From Odobenus rosmarus divergens (taxonomy: Eukaryota > Chordata > Mammalia > Carnivora > Odobenidae): DNA of 64,000 nt. A program made the translations under genes and the position numbers. This document shows positions 1-11,734 of this stretch, in pieces (position 1 is the stretch's first letter; each line of letters opens with the position of its first letter). The stretch is taken from positions 1,316,596 through 1,380,595 of the forward strand of contig NW_004450303.1 in NCBI RefSeq assembly GCF_000321225.1, read 5' to 3'. Below the pieces are notes generated by a model that was not told the DNA's origin, searched no databases, and was given only the letters and a program-made list of their open reading frames with translations.

Positions 1-3
1 AGA

Positions 4-468
4 ATGGCTAAAATGAACAAGTCAGGAAACGACAGATGTTGGTGGGGATGTGGAGAAAGGGGAACCCTCCTACACTGTTGGTGGGAATGCAAGCTTGTGC
101 AACCTCTCTGGAAAACAGTATGGAGGTTCCTCAAACAGTTGAAAATAGAGCTATCATACGATCCAGCAATTGCACTACTGGGTATTTACTACAAAGATAC
201 AAATGTAGGGATCCAAAGGGGTACATGCACCCCAATGTTTATAGCAGCAATATCCACAATAGCCAAACTGTGGAAAGAGCCAAGCTGTCCATCGACAGAT
301 GAATGGATAAAGAAGATGTGGTATATATACACAATGGAATATTATGCAGCCATCAAAAGGAATGAGATCTTGCCATTTGCAACGACGTGGATGGAACTGG
401 AGGGTGTAATGCTGAGTGAAATAAGTCAATCAGAGAAAGACATGTATTATATGACCTCACTGATATGA
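4..468 (+). pseudogene. LINE-1 ORF2 C-terminal fragment
   Basis: ORF2p is the endonuclease/reverse transcriptase that copies L1 RNA into the genome by target-primed reverse transcription. Only its C-terminal part is inside the window. Near residues 12-29 of the fragment the Cys/His motif CX3CX7HX4C is visible (C12, C16, H24, C29), the known C-terminal cysteine-rich segment of mammalian ORF2p. It is followed by the conserved stretch with [34 protein letters not shown] and MLSEISQSEKD. The frame is open to its natural stop at 466-468. The ATG at 4 is an internal methionine, not a start. The endonuclease and RT domains lie upstream of the window, so integrity of the whole element cannot be judged. 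It is labelled pseudogene because most L1 copies are dead. Confidence 0.9.
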
Positions 469-915
469 GGAATTCTTAATCTCAGGAAACAAACTGAGTG
501 TTGCTGGAATGGTGGGGGGTGGGAGGGATGGGGTGGCTGGGTGATAGACATTGGGGAGGGTATGTGCTATGGTGAGCGCTGTGAATTGTGCAAGACTGTT
601 GAATCGCAGATCTATACTTCTGAAACAAATAATGCAACATATGTTAAGAAAAAAGAAAAAGAAGAAGACGATAGCAGGAGCGGAAGAATGAAGGGGAGTA
701 AGTCGGAGGGGGAGACGAACCATGAGAGACAATGGACTCTGAAAAACAAACAGGGTTCTAGAGGGGAGGGGGGTGGGGGGATGGGTTAGCCTGGTGATGG
801 GTACTAAAGAGGGCACATTCTGCATAGAGCACTGGGTGTTATGCACAAACAATGAATCATGGAACACTACATCAAAAACTAATGATATAATGTATGGTGA
901 TTAACAACAATAAAA
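469..915 (+). other. LINE-1 3' UTR in two modules
   Basis: After the ORF2 stop there are two successive segments. Module 1 (469-644) ends with 'acttctgaaacaaataatg' and 'catatgttaag', followed by an A-rich run at 645-667 that looks like an old polyadenylate end. Module 2 (668-915) starts with 'gacgatagcaggag', carries the G-rich tract, and ends at the real tail. Module 2 alone is seen in the other carnivore L1 tails at 13,862, 14,390, 39,938 and 51,640. The two-part reading is inferred from the internal A-rich junction. Confidence 0.65.
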
Positions 916-945
916 AAATTAAAAACAAACAAAAAAACATACATT

Positions 946-1944
946 GATAAAATGATGAATCCACAGCATTATATTATGATACATCTGGGACAAAAGATTG
1001 ATATGTACAAGATACACGTGGTCTTGTAAGTGAGCAAAACTGAATGATGACATATTTTAAAAATACATGATGTTAGACTGTAACTGCCACAGGAATTCCA
1101 AAAGAGTTAAGAAGTGGAAGACTTCAGAACACCTACAACTCATGACACCTTCTCAGAGGCTTTGTCATGTTTAGAAGGTCCAACCTGAGTGGCAGGCTCC
1201 AAATGGAGGAGCAGCATAAACAAAGGCTCAGTGATGAGGAGACTGAAGGCCAAGAGGGGGTTACTGTTGGAAGGAAGGCTGGAGAAGAAAGATCCAAGGG
1301 AAACCAGCCGGAGAGATTCTGAGGATGTGTGCTTCTAAAGGAGTGGCCTTATGAAGTCAGTCAGGTCTTTAACGAGCATGTCTATTAGACATATCCACAT
1401 GACTATCACATCCTTGACCGTGAGTTTCCCTTTACTAAGAGGGACAGACACACATTGCCCGGGAGAGCTATTCTTTTTGTGAAGTGAAATGTAAATGCAA
1501 ACATTTCACTATGAATGATGAATGAGAATCGGGGACAAAACTGTCTAGCAGAAATAAGGAAAATAGAAAGCAAATCCAGTATTTTGTTGTGTTAGAGACA
1601 GACATACAGATGACTCTATTCAGGGTAATTTTCTTGTCTTTTTGCCAAGTTCAAGTTTTAATTTCTGTATTCTATGTTAACTCCCATATTCTTTCATTTG
1701 TGTTTTTTCTGTCACATGAACAATGAATCGCATTTGAAACATGCACACTAACACACAGAACTGTGTGAAAATCAAATAGAGCTTTATCCTTTTCTTAATC
1801 TTGCCTTCTATATAATTTTACCGCTTGAAATCTACAATTAGTGAACTATATTGTCTGTTAACTTAATTTTCATTCCCAAAGAGGGGAAAATAAAGCTAAG
1901 TTCAATATTCCATATGGCATTCAGAATCTAATCAAGCTGTTGGC
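946..1944. other. No gene seen; unique AT-rich sequence
   Basis: No long open frame or repeat that I recognise. The slightly GC-richer part at 1100-1330 has no splice-bounded coding potential that I can see. Confidence 0.5.
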
Positions 1945-1962
1945 TTTGCTACAACCATTTCC

Positions 1963-2150
1963 TTTTTTTTTTTAAAAGATTTTATTTTTTTATGAGAGAG
2001 AGAGATCCCACACAAGCAGGGGGAGGGGCAGAGGGAGAGGCAGACTCACAGCTGAGCAGGGAGCCCTGACACAGGGCTCAATCCCAGGACCTGGAGATCA
2101 CAATCTGAGCCAAAAGCAGGCGCTTAACCAATTCAGCCACCCAGGTGCCT
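1963..2150 (-). mobile_element. SINEC (CAN-SINE), antisense
   Basis: Reverse-oriented carnivore tRNA-derived SINE: poly-T, 'aaagattttattt', a GA-rich tract, then the complement of the tRNA-like head ending 'gccacccaggtgcc'. The flanks 1945-1962 and 2151-2167 resemble each other (12 of 15 core bases, 'tgctatggccatttc' type), consistent with an eroded target-site duplication. Confidence 0.92.
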
Positions 2151-2326
2151 CTGCTATGGCCATTTCTATAGGCCAAACCACACTTTGTTTTAATCTTCCA
2201 AAGCATATTTCTCAATATGTAAAATTTCCCAGCCACCCAGGTGCCTGTGCTATGGCCATTTCTATAGGCCAAAGTACACTTTGTTTTAATCTCCCAAAAC
2301 ATATTTCTCAATATGTAAAATTTCCC
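2135..2326. repeat. 96-bp direct tandem duplication
   Basis: Copy 1 is 2135-2230 and copy 2 is 2231-2326, exactly adjacent, differing at 5 of 96 positions. Each copy begins with 'agccacccaggtgcct', the 5' terminus of the antisense SINE at 1963-2150, and continues into flanking unique DNA. The duplication therefore happened after the SINE had inserted. Confidence 0.93.
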
Positions 2327-3419
2327 ATCCACTACAAATGTTTTAAATTAGAGAAAATAGTTTATTTTTCTTTTATGTTTTTTGCCCTTTTTGAAAATAA
2401 CTTTCAGGTCAATTTTATCTTTCATTGTCTTTCTATGAATTTATGGCCTGCTTATTTAAGTATACACATACTCTTTAATTCACTTTGACACCGAAACTAT
2501 GCTTCTTGCAAGTTGTCTCATTACACTTATGTCTGAATTAAGTTATACTGTGGATATGACACATTTTCCCTTATATTCTTGAAATTGAATCTGTGTTCAA
2601 CTGGTAGACTCAATGCTCTCTACAGAATGATTTATAAACCTGTCATTTAAAAAGATAATATGGGAAATATCTCAATGAGGTCACTGGCACTGCTAGCTTT
2701 CAGTAACATCATTTCCACTATCGAAATACACATAATTTAATATCCAAAGCAGTTAACTGCCACTGTTGGAAAATAAAGAATATAATTTTTAAAGAGAAAT
2801 ATTTCATTTTCCTAAATGTTACCAGGTTTCTTCAATAAATCGCTACTATTGCATTGGAGAATAACATGGCACCAGAGATAAGAAGGATTTCAACAAGACA
2901 GTTCTTTTTTAATTGTTATAAAAACATTTCTTGACTAACCTTATGGAAAAAAAAAATCACTTCCCCATAACACTGTAAGAATGCAAATGAACACAAAATC
3001 TTCCACAAAGCAAAAGGAAAACATTCACTAACACTGAACCCTGTCATTTTATTTGATATGCTAATGTTCAAATGAACAACTTACTAGACTTTACTTTTAT
3101 AATTTTTATTTTGAAGAGTTTTGCATTGATTCATTCCATTTTAAAAGTTATTTAAAGATGTTGACTAATGATCATTGTTGATACTCTTCTGAAATGTAGA
3201 AATCGAGGGGAAAGAGGAGGAGCACATTTAAAGTACTTTATTTTTACTATGTAGAAAAAGAATGACCTCAGATCAGCAGTTCTCAGAAAATATGTCAGGT
3301 CATTACACTTCAAACTGTAGCCTAATTTTCTAACATTTAAACTTGGACACTTGTTTTTTTAAATTAACTTTCTAGGATGATGTAAAGTATCTTCATTAGT
3401 CAATATCTTTAAATAATTT
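2327..3419. other. No gene seen; AT-rich unique sequence
   Basis: No recognisable repeat, RNA gene or significant frame. Confidence 0.5.
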
Positions 3420-3427
3420 GTGAAAAC

Positions 3428-3656
3428 GGGGCTCCTGGGTGGCTCAGTCGGTTAAGTGTCTGCCTTTGGCTCAGGTCATGATCCCAGGGTTCTGGGATCC
3501 AGCCCAGCATCAGGCCCCCTGCTCAGCGGGAAGCCTGCTTCTCCTTCTCCCTCTGCCGCTCCCCCTGTCTGTGTGCTCTCTCACTGTCTCTCTCTCCCTC
3601 TCAAATAAATAAATAAATAAATAAATAAAATCTTTAAATAAATAAGTAAATAAATA
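3428..3656 (+). mobile_element. SINEC (CAN-SINE)
   Basis: Head 'ctcctgggtggctcag', A box, B box in 'gggatccagccc', CT-rich tract and a long (AAAT)n tail at 3602-3656. Short possible target-site duplication 'gtgaaaa' at 3420-3426 and 3657-3663. Confidence 0.93.
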
Positions 3657-3663
3657 GTGAAAA

Positions 3664-5210
3664 GGAGTGTGATAATGCAATACTTTTCAAAATAAAAATT
3701 ATAAAACTAAAATCTAGCAAGTTGTTCATGGACATGGTACTGCTCATTTCACAGTGTCTGATCAGTAACACATCTCAGAGCCAGCACAGCCCAGGCATGG
3801 GCTCTTGATCTGAATGGACTTTCAAACTTCCTTGTCGCCTCAAACAAAGGGCATCAGAAAACAGTAGAATGGGGTCTTTCTGTCTCAGCTCAACATGCGC
3901 CCAGATTCTGAAGCTTTAGCAGCAGGCTGTATAAGCTGCTAGTCTTATAGTTGCCCGATTTGAGAATGAGAAACAGTCCATGTAATAGATGAGGGAGACA
4001 CAAGTCTACTTGATCATATGCACCATGAATGGAACTCACTGAATACATTTAAGGAGTTCTAAATCTTTCAAGAACTGCTTCACCAAACAAAATTTTAAAA
4101 ATAAAACAATTTAGGATTTGGCAAGGATATAGAAGTCTTTTCCTAACTTTAGACAAAAATTATCTTAAAAGAGCTGAATTTCATGAAACTATAACAGAAC
4201 CTCATATCATGAATGTGCACAATATACACCATCCCTTAATAGGTCAAAAACATTAATTGAAGGATACACACATACACATACACACACTGCTCTTGAAAAG
4301 CTGCATGCCCTGATAGAGAAATCTATACTAGAATTATAAAGCAATGGACCTTTGAATAGGAGTATTACTCTACCATTGAAGACACTATCAGTCTACTATA
4401 AAGAAGTATAATCACTGAATCTTCTCTTCTTCATTGATTTATTCATCAATTGTGACTGGTAATCTTCCCAAATGTCAACAATTTGGAATTTAGAAATGAA
4501 GTGACATAGTCTTTCAATTAAAGAAGTATACACTGTTAATGGAGAGGCACGATCCTAACCCAAACTCACGGACTCATTGACAGTTGTTTTCTTAATCCAT
4601 TATTTTTGGGGGAATTATTTTTTGGATTTTCAGTTTCTCAGTTTAACACAGAGGAATGTATTTCAAATATTCTAAAACAAGATTGCCAGATAAAATGCGG
4701 GATATTTGAATTTAACTGATGTCTTGAATTTTTATTTGCTAAATCTGGCAACCCATCTCTAAAACTCCTACCAATTTCCTATCCCAATGATTACTACAAT
4801 CGGTGGGTAGATTGCTCCAGAGTCAAAGACCCAATGAGGAAAAAGAACTGACACAAGCCATTATACTAGCTGATGGATACTAAATATCTAGTACTGAGAA
4901 ATGCACAGCTGAATGGATAACTCATGACTCTGCTTTAACCTAATTTGAATCTTACTCAATTCTCATGTGCCCTTGCTAGGAAATAATTCGGTTCAGAAAG
5001 AAATGTTTCATTCCATCCTGTTATGTTTTTAGTTTCTGATTTCTCTCACAAGAGCCTTAAATGGCCAAGGCTTGAGTTGAGTATAAAATATTCTGAACAT
5101 AAATCTTGGGTCCCCTCTTTAATTATAAAAACTGTGACCATGATGTATCTATTCTTGCATCTACAGAAATATTCAGTGCCTTAATTAGACTTACTTTACT
5201 TAAGTGTTAA
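3664..5210. other. No gene seen; unique sequence
   Basis: No recognised repeat apart from a short CA-rich run near 4265-4288. Frames are short. Confidence 0.45.
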
Positions 5211-5214
5211 AGGA

Positions 5215-5790
5215 AGCAACAGGCCTGCCATTGCCCAGGCACTAATAGTACATAATATAGCCAATTGCAAACAGCAGTCTAATTTGTTGATTTGAAGTGA
5301 GGTGTAATTATATTGCTTCATTTGCTGAGCAAATCATATGAGAGTTTCTCTAAATCAGCCTGATTGTGTAATGAAGAGCTAATTACAAACAGCAATGTTC
5401 TTGCAGTAAATTTATTATAAGTGCTAATGCCAGGTTGGCTCGATTGTGACAATGGCTCATTAGTACATTAACAAAAGCAACTGTGGAAAAATGCCCAAAG
5501 CAGGGCGACTGGTCTCTCAGTTTCAGAAGGCTGCAATGATTACATCCTTCAACATGTAATTACTAGGAAAATGGTGTTTGATTTAGGTTTTGGCAAATTT
5601 TTAAAAAGAACTAAAAGACATTTTTAGAGCAAACCAAAATGGTTTGGAAAGGCTTCTTGTCAGGCTTAATGTGTGCTTCATTATACCAGGTGTGCCCCAG
5701 AAACCTCATTTAATAAGAAGCTTTTTTAGATGCTAGGCCATTCCTGACAACTGAATTTTGGCATTTTATCATCCAAATGGAATCTCTGCA
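5215..5790. promoter_or_regulatory. Candidate conserved non-coding element / enhancer
   Basis: This block has no transposon sequence that I recognise, no coding frame, and a high density of homeodomain-like ATTA/TAAT cores. Two near copies of one motif, 'aattgcaaacagcagt' (5263-5278) and 'aattacaaacagcaat' (5381-5396), match at 14 of 16 bases. A near-perfect palindrome 'atttgctgagcaaat' (5320-5334) resembles a MAF/bZIP half-site arrangement. Such clustering is typical of vertebrate developmental enhancers, but conservation cannot be tested here. This is an inference from texture only. Confidence 0.35.
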
Positions 5791-6446
5791 TACACATACA
5801 TATATATTTCCTTCCTTTGCATTGAAGTGATGCAAGTAAGCGAAGCTCTTGCAAGGTAAACAAAACAATGGTCAACAGCTATAGACCGCTCCATGTTATC
5901 TTGCCTCCTTGTGGCTACACAGTTTTTTCTTCGAATTAGGATGGAAAATACCTAAGCCTTGTGTTTTAAGACAACCCCCACCTCATACAGCTGGATTTTA
6001 TAAAGTTTGTTCAACTGATTGGGTTGGTTTTAAGATGGCCACTGTGCCATTTTGACAGCCCCAGAACACCTTCACATTCAGAATACCCCAAACTGCTCAT
6101 TCCTCTTTATTGATTTTATTGATAATGACCAAGTTTTCTTTCTCCGTGCTTATTCAAAAATTGAGCTTTAAGGTGCAGACTTTTCTAGAATTACTAACAA
6201 GTCAAGATGTTGCTTCATAATTTTTAGTATAACATTAATGGAAAAAGCCCCCTCCCAAAGATGTTGTTTGTACTGGGTCTACAACCAAGAAGTTATATTT
6301 ATTAATTTTCAAGGAACTTTCACATATATTTTCTAAATTTATGTTATTGGATTTTAAGTTGCTGTGCCTTAACTAAATCTAATCCTACTGATCTCCAAAC
6401 ACTTTAGTTCTCTTTCTTAATAAAGGAAATCATAAAAAAAAAAAAA
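5791..6446. other. No gene seen; unique sequence beside the candidate element
   Basis: Unique sequence without a recognised repeat. Parts near 5980-6080 keep a complex, non-repetitive texture and might belong to the same conserved block. Confidence 0.35.
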
Positions 6447-6458
6447 AATGCAGAGCTT

Positions 6459-6709
6459 GGGGTGCATAGGTGGCTCAGTAGGTTAAATGACCAACACTTG
6501 ATTTCAGCTCAGGTCATGATCTTGGGGTTGTGAGATTGAGCCCCGCTTGGAGCTCTGCGCTCAGCACAGAGTGTGTTTGAGATTCTCTTCCTCTCCCTTT
6601 GCCCCTCTCTCCCCACCCACACAAAGTGCATGCGTGCGTGCTCACTCTCTTTCTCTCAATAAATAAATAAATGAATACATAAATGAATAAATTTTAAAAA
6701 ATCTTTTAA
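6459..6709 (+). mobile_element. Older diverged SINEC
   Basis: Carnivore SINE head 'ggtgcataggtggctcag', 'caggtcatgatcttgg', a CT-rich region and a tail of aaat repeats. It is more diverged than most copies here. Flanking target-site duplication 'aaatgcagagctt' (6446-6458) and 'aaatgcaaagctt' (6710-6722), with one difference. Confidence 0.92.
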
Positions 6710-7059
6710 AAATGCAAAGCTTAAATGAAGGCTAATTGGTATGAGTTCTTTAATAAGAATACGTATTTTTAAAGAACTAAAAGATTAAGTCAGAAATATA
6801 TTGTAAGAGATAAACTGTAAGAAAATGTATATGCATACTAACTGGAGAATTTAAGTAAAACGTGTATACAGATGATCTTGGTATGTACAAACCTAAATCA
6901 TATTCACTTTCTTGTTTAACCTGGGAGCTAAGGACTTTAGTTCATTAGCGACACAAAAAAATACTGTCTTCAAGAGAAAAAAGAAGAAAATTGAGTGTCA
7001 GATACCCGTTTCCTATTTCTAAAGTCCTAACCATAAAACTGAATTTCTTTTTTAATTTG

Positions 7060-7190
7060 CAGCTCAGGAACTTTAGAAAGTTTGATAGATGAAGAAACTG
7101 AGGCAGGAGGAAAAGTTAGAAGTCCAAATTCTTACAACTAATTAATGCCAGTGCAGAGCTGGGGATCTTTATTTTCTGACCACCAGTCCA
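7060..7190 (-). repeat. MIR-like ancient SINE fragment
   Basis: Contains 'gatgaagaaactgaggca' followed by a degraded stretch ending 'gcagagctgggg', the antisense pattern of the mammalian-wide interspersed repeat core. It is short and diverged. Confidence 0.45.
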
Positions 7191-7522
7191 CTATGAGTTT
7201 ACTAAGCTCAGTTTGTTATATAGTGCGGTGCCTACCCAATTTTACATCGTAAATTATTGCTACAGTAAATATAAATAGTTTTTAACAGTATTTCTTTATT
7301 TTTCTTACTCTTTAAATTAAAAAAAAAATTGTTCTCTTTTCAAGAGCTTATAAGAAGAGATCCAAATATTAAATAGTTTTTTGTCTGTACATATGTGTAA
7401 GCATCCCAGCTTGTATTTCTCACTATCTCCTCCCAGTAATTAGTTACAGAATCATCGGATATGTGTCATTATTTTTTTTGAAAATCACTTTAGACAATTC
7501 AATCCTTTGACTTGTGTGTTTA

Positions 7523-7729
7523 TTTATTTATTTATTTTTTAAAGATTTTATTTATTTATTTGACAGAGAGAGAGACAGCGAGAGAGGGAACACAAGCAGG
7601 GGGAGTGTGAGAGGGAGAAGCAGGTTCCCTGCTGAGCGGGGAACCCAATGTGAGGATCGATCCGAGGACCCTAGGATCATGACCTGAGCCGAAGGCAGAC
7701 GCTTAACCACTGAGCTACTCAGGTGCCCC
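7523..7729 (-). mobile_element. SINEC, antisense
   Basis: TTTA-rich tail complement, GA tract and reverse head ending 'ctactcaggtgcccc'. It is flanked by an exact 15-bp duplication 'tgacttgtgtgttta' at 7508-7522 and 7730-7744. Confidence 0.95.
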
Positions 7730-7744
7730 TGACTTGTGTGTTTA

Positions 7745-9599
7745 AATCTTTATCATTTATGTCCATTACAGCAAAATTTATGAAGTTTTCAAGATCTTTC
7801 AGGGTCATCTGAAATGCATATAATTTGATTCTACAGTTTGTAGGCCCTATTCTAGTCATTAACACTCTATCATTGTTGTATACTTGTGTTTCAAATTAGC
7901 CTTTTAATTTTCATTCTTATGATTACTTATCATATTATCCAATATGAACTTCATAAGATCAATACACCAATTTAGGGTTTGAGCAGGAAAACCAAGTGAA
8001 TGACAGTAGACCAATGATTAATGCTTTGGTCCACATTGAAAACAACATTTATTCAAAAATCATGGCAATGTAGTGAGCCGAACTAAGTGATAAAAAATTC
8101 ACGAAGATGCAAAATTATTCAGGCATGTGACAGATTCTATGGCAACAATGCCACAAACTTATATTAATGTCTACTATGTGCAAATGTAGCATTTCTTTCA
8201 TGGGCATTACTGTCATTTCATGTATCAGTACTTAACTGTTTTGATTTTTTAAGAATCTAGTTGAATAACTCTTTGTAAGATATTGAACTTTATATTGGGG
8301 AAGAAGATCAATCATTGTATAATGAATTCACTTTTGGATTATGTCTACACAACAAAACATAAAATGAATATTTGCTTTACTTGATGATTCAGACTCAAGG
8401 TCCATTGACTTTGTGCGCTGAATGATTATATTTGACTTTATTAAGAGTCTAAAGTAACCATATCCATCATTAAAACACACTGCATTTTGTTCTACATAGA
8501 ATTAGCTTCAATTAAGAGAAAATGGAATTGAATGTTTAGCCAAATTCTGTATAATAGTTACACTACCCTATGATTTACAAGCAGCAAGTAGCCTAAGAAT
8601 GTGATTGTTTTCTTCAAGATTACTATGTAGAATATAGAATCAAGTCTTCATTCTATGAACAATAATTTACCAATATATTACTTTGCTAAACATTTTTAAA
8701 TGGACCACTGAAACTGGAAAATATATAGGAAGGCAGGTTAGGAAATTCTACTTCTTGCTGCTAATATATAAATTGTAGCTGGGTTCTTTTCTTCCTTTTT
8801 TCACAGCAATTGGGGATTTAGGTTAAATGCCACCTTGAGAATGTTTCTTGGCATCCTTATTTTTATTGAACCATGAACTTGAAAGTCTACCATAAAATAT
8901 TGTTATGTGTGAATAGTGGAAATATATTCCATTAGAACAAAAACTGTGTATTCTGAAGCCATTTGAGTGCTGTCATTTGTCTTCTCTATGAATTTTCTAT
9001 CTGTAACAGAAATGATATTATACTTAGTCTGTTATTTATATACATATACTTATATCTATACAGATATAGCATATCGGCATAGTATGAATATGTAGAGAAT
9101 GAAAAAGACCTATGTTTGGGACTGGAAAGACTCTTAACCAAAATTAGCATATAAGCAAAATTTAAAAATATATACAAATATGAGTGTGTATGCAATTAGC
9201 AATATTTTATAATATATTTATACGTGTGTGATTTATACATATACAATGCATAAAAATATCTACATTGCATATTCAAAATAAAAGTACTTCTACACAACCA
9301 ACTGTGTGTGTAAACACACATGTATTTGCCTTCCCTCTGCTTTTCTTTTCATTTTAACAGATTATACCCATATTGTTTAACCTGAAACCATAAAATATTT
9401 GAGGCAAGTAGTAATCTTTTTTAAATTAAATTGATGGCATTAGTAGGTGAGGAAATCTTCCTCTGTATTGTGGTAGTGGAAACCGTGGGCTAGATGACAT
9501 GATGGAAACTATTGTTTGGGTGGCCTGCTGACTGTTACTGTCCCCTTGTTCACAGCCCCTACTTGGTTGTCTCAGCTCTATTAGAGAATCATTTTATTT
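7745..9599. other. No gene seen; AT-rich unique sequence
   Basis: No recognised repeat. Frames around 8986-9195 are low-complexity AT-rich reads with no family signature. Confidence 0.5.
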
Positions 9600-9614
9600 A
9601 AGGTCCACACTGAA

Positions 9615-9805
9615 GGGGTGCCTGGGTGGCTCAGTCAGTTGGGCAGCTGCCTTCAGCTCAGGTCATGATCCCAGAGTCCCAGAATCGAGCCCCTCATCAG
9701 GCTCCCTGCTCAGAGGGGAGTCTGCTTCTCCCTCGCCCCTCACCCTGCTTGTGCTTGCACTCTCTCTCTCTCTCAAATAAATAAATAAAATCTTTAAAAA
9801 TAAAA
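9615..9805 (+). mobile_element. SINEC
   Basis: Head 'ggtgcctgggtggctcag', B box in 'agaatcgagccc', CT tract and tail. Target-site duplication 'aaggtccacactgaa' (9600-9614) against 'agttccacattgaaa' (9806-9820), slightly diverged. Confidence 0.94.
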
Positions 9806-9820
9806 AAGTTCCACATTGAA

Positions 9821-10680
9821 AATTTCTGTAATCCAGGAGTTTATCTTTATCAATGAAAATCTTCAAGGACCAAACATTGCATTTCTAAAAGCAAGCATCA
9901 TAAACTAGTTACTATGCACTATATTCTATTCCCTAATATTATCAGGCATTTTTAATTTAAAAGGGTGTTGAGTATTTTCAGTTCTAAAATATTTTATTAA
10001 GAGAAGAAATTTTTGAATTCTGGTGTCTCTAATTGGAAAGAAAACAATATTTGAAAGTAACATAAGTACCCTTAATATATGTGATTATCAGCTAAAATTC
10101 TTAGTGATTCTTTTCAAAAAGTAATACTTTCAGTTGAAGACTAAGCCAATGTTTGATGTAGCTAACTGGCAATTTAAATCCCAAATGAGATACACCATTT
10201 AACAAGTAGGTATTATTGATGCTACTACTAACGACAATGGTCAACAGTTACACAAAGTGTAGTAATAGATTTTATAGGGTTCCCATTATCAATATATGCC
10301 TCAAAGAACTTAAAATAAATAGAAATAATTATTAGGCTTGATCATCAAAAGTCTAATTTCTTTTTCCAGACATACTTGCATGCTACTGACATCAAACAAT
10401 ATTTGGATTTTATGCATTATTAATCTCTACCCTATTTCATTTAATATTACATATGAATTGGTATTTGATGTTACTCTAATGAGCTTACAATTGTAAGGGA
10501 TGCAATTCTGATTTTGAATGGCTCTGATCTTTTGAATATCAAAGTTGAGGAACGTCTCAGATTATATACCACTAATGAGAATATTTCAGTGAGGAAAAGT
10601 TATTATAAAATACAAAGTAAAAAAATATCATCTGAGGGTGTGTTCCATATTTCCATACACATTTTCCAATGTTGTTATTT
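9821..10680. other. No gene seen; AT-rich unique sequence
   Basis: The frame starting at 10,514 runs into the next SINE and has no homology that I recognise. Confidence 0.5.
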
Positions 10681-10693
10681 AAAAGTTAAAACA

Positions 10694-10899
10694 GGGACGC
10701 CTGGGTGGCTCAGTTGGTTAAGCGACTGCCTTCAGCTCAGGTCATGATCCTGGAGTCCCAGGATCAAGTCCCGCATCGGGCTCCCTGCTCAGCAGTGAGT
10801 CTGCTTCTCCCTCGGACCCTCACCCCTCGCATGCTCTCTCTCTCTATCTCATTCTCTCTCTCAAATAAATAATAAATAAAATCTTTAAAAAAATAAAAT
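10694..10899 (+). mobile_element. SINEC, 'gactgcc' lineage
   Basis: Full-length head to tail with the diagnostic bases 'agcgactgcc' and 'ggagtcccaggatc'. Exact 13-bp target-site duplication 'aaaagttaaaaca' at 10,681-10,693 and 10,900-10,912. Confidence 0.95.
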
Positions 10900-11079
10900 A
10901 AAAGTTAAAACAATGATTAATAATTTTTTTAGAGACAGTATTGATGAATATATATATATATTAAGTCTTCAAAAAGTATTTATTTCACAGTTTCTGGGGT
11001 AAAGAGTCAGTATTGGTTAGCTGGGTCCTCTGCTTAGAGTCTTAAAAGGCTGCAATCATTGACTGAGGCCTTTTATTTA

Positions 11080-11320
11080 TTTTTTTTAAAGATTTATTCA
11101 TTTATTTTACAGATAGAGAGAGTGAGAGAGAGAGAGCGCGCCAGCACAAACACCTGTGAGAGCGGGGGCAGAGGCAGAGGAAGAGAGAGACAGAGAAAAA
11201 AAAGCAGACTCCCAGCTGAGTGCAGAGCCCTATATTGGGCTCCATCTTACACCCTGAAACCATGACGTGAACCAAAACCAACAGCAGGACCCTTAACTGA
11301 CTGAGCCACCCAGGCATCCC
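11080..11320 (-). mobile_element. Older diverged SINEC, antisense
   Basis: Poly-T and 'aaagattta' tail complement, long GA tract, reverse head ending 'gccacccaggcatccc'. The flanks 'tgaggccttttatt' (11,064) and 'tgaggctcttttta' (11,321) look like an eroded target-site duplication. The element is longer than the typical copies because of an expanded purine tract. Confidence 0.92.
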
Positions 11321-11429
11321 TGAGGCTCTTTTTAAAATTTATCTACAGATTTTTGATATTCAGCACTTGACTTGCAGCCATCACCACCCACTGTTTATTA
11401 ATTCAGGATAGACATATCTGATTTTTACC

Positions 11430-11595
11430 TGGAAAGAAGGAAGCTCACATTTATTGAACATCTATTATGTACCAAACACTGTGCCAGATTATTTTGATGA
11501 ACCCACACATCTACCCTGTAAAAAGGTAGAAACCAAGACTTAGACTTGATATTTTGTACAAGACTACAAGGCTCAGAAATGTGGGGAGACAAAAA
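11430..11595 (-). repeat. MIR-like fragment
   Basis: 'catttattgaacatctatt', 'atgtaccaaacactgtgcc' and a later 'acaaggctcag' follow the antisense MIR layout, with clear erosion. Confidence 0.6.
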
Positions 11596-11734
11596 TTTCC
11601 AAATTTTTCTACTTTCACATATTAAGCTAATTATTCTAGAATACTCACAAGAATAAATTTTTATTCACCAAACACAAAAGGCAGTAACTTTCAAAATTAA
11701 AATAAAAATTTTCTTAGTTCATTAATTTTATATA

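Larger units (their letters stand above)
1..945 (+). mobile_element. LINE-1 3' end, 5' part outside the window
   Basis: The window opens inside a LINE-1 retrotransposon. Bases 4-468 encode the last ~154 residues of ORF2, ending at a TGA. Bases 469-915 are a carnivore-type 3' UTR with the G-rich tract at 761-785 and the 'gagcactgggtgttat' block near 828. An A-rich tail lies at about 908-945. The element is on the plus strand and has no visible left boundary. It is fairly intact compared with the other L1 copies here, which suggests it is among the younger ones. Confidence 0.95.

Noticed and set aside
2078..2488. Frames with internally repeated peptides
   Set aside because: The repetition comes from the 96-bp DNA tandem duplication, not from a repeat protein.
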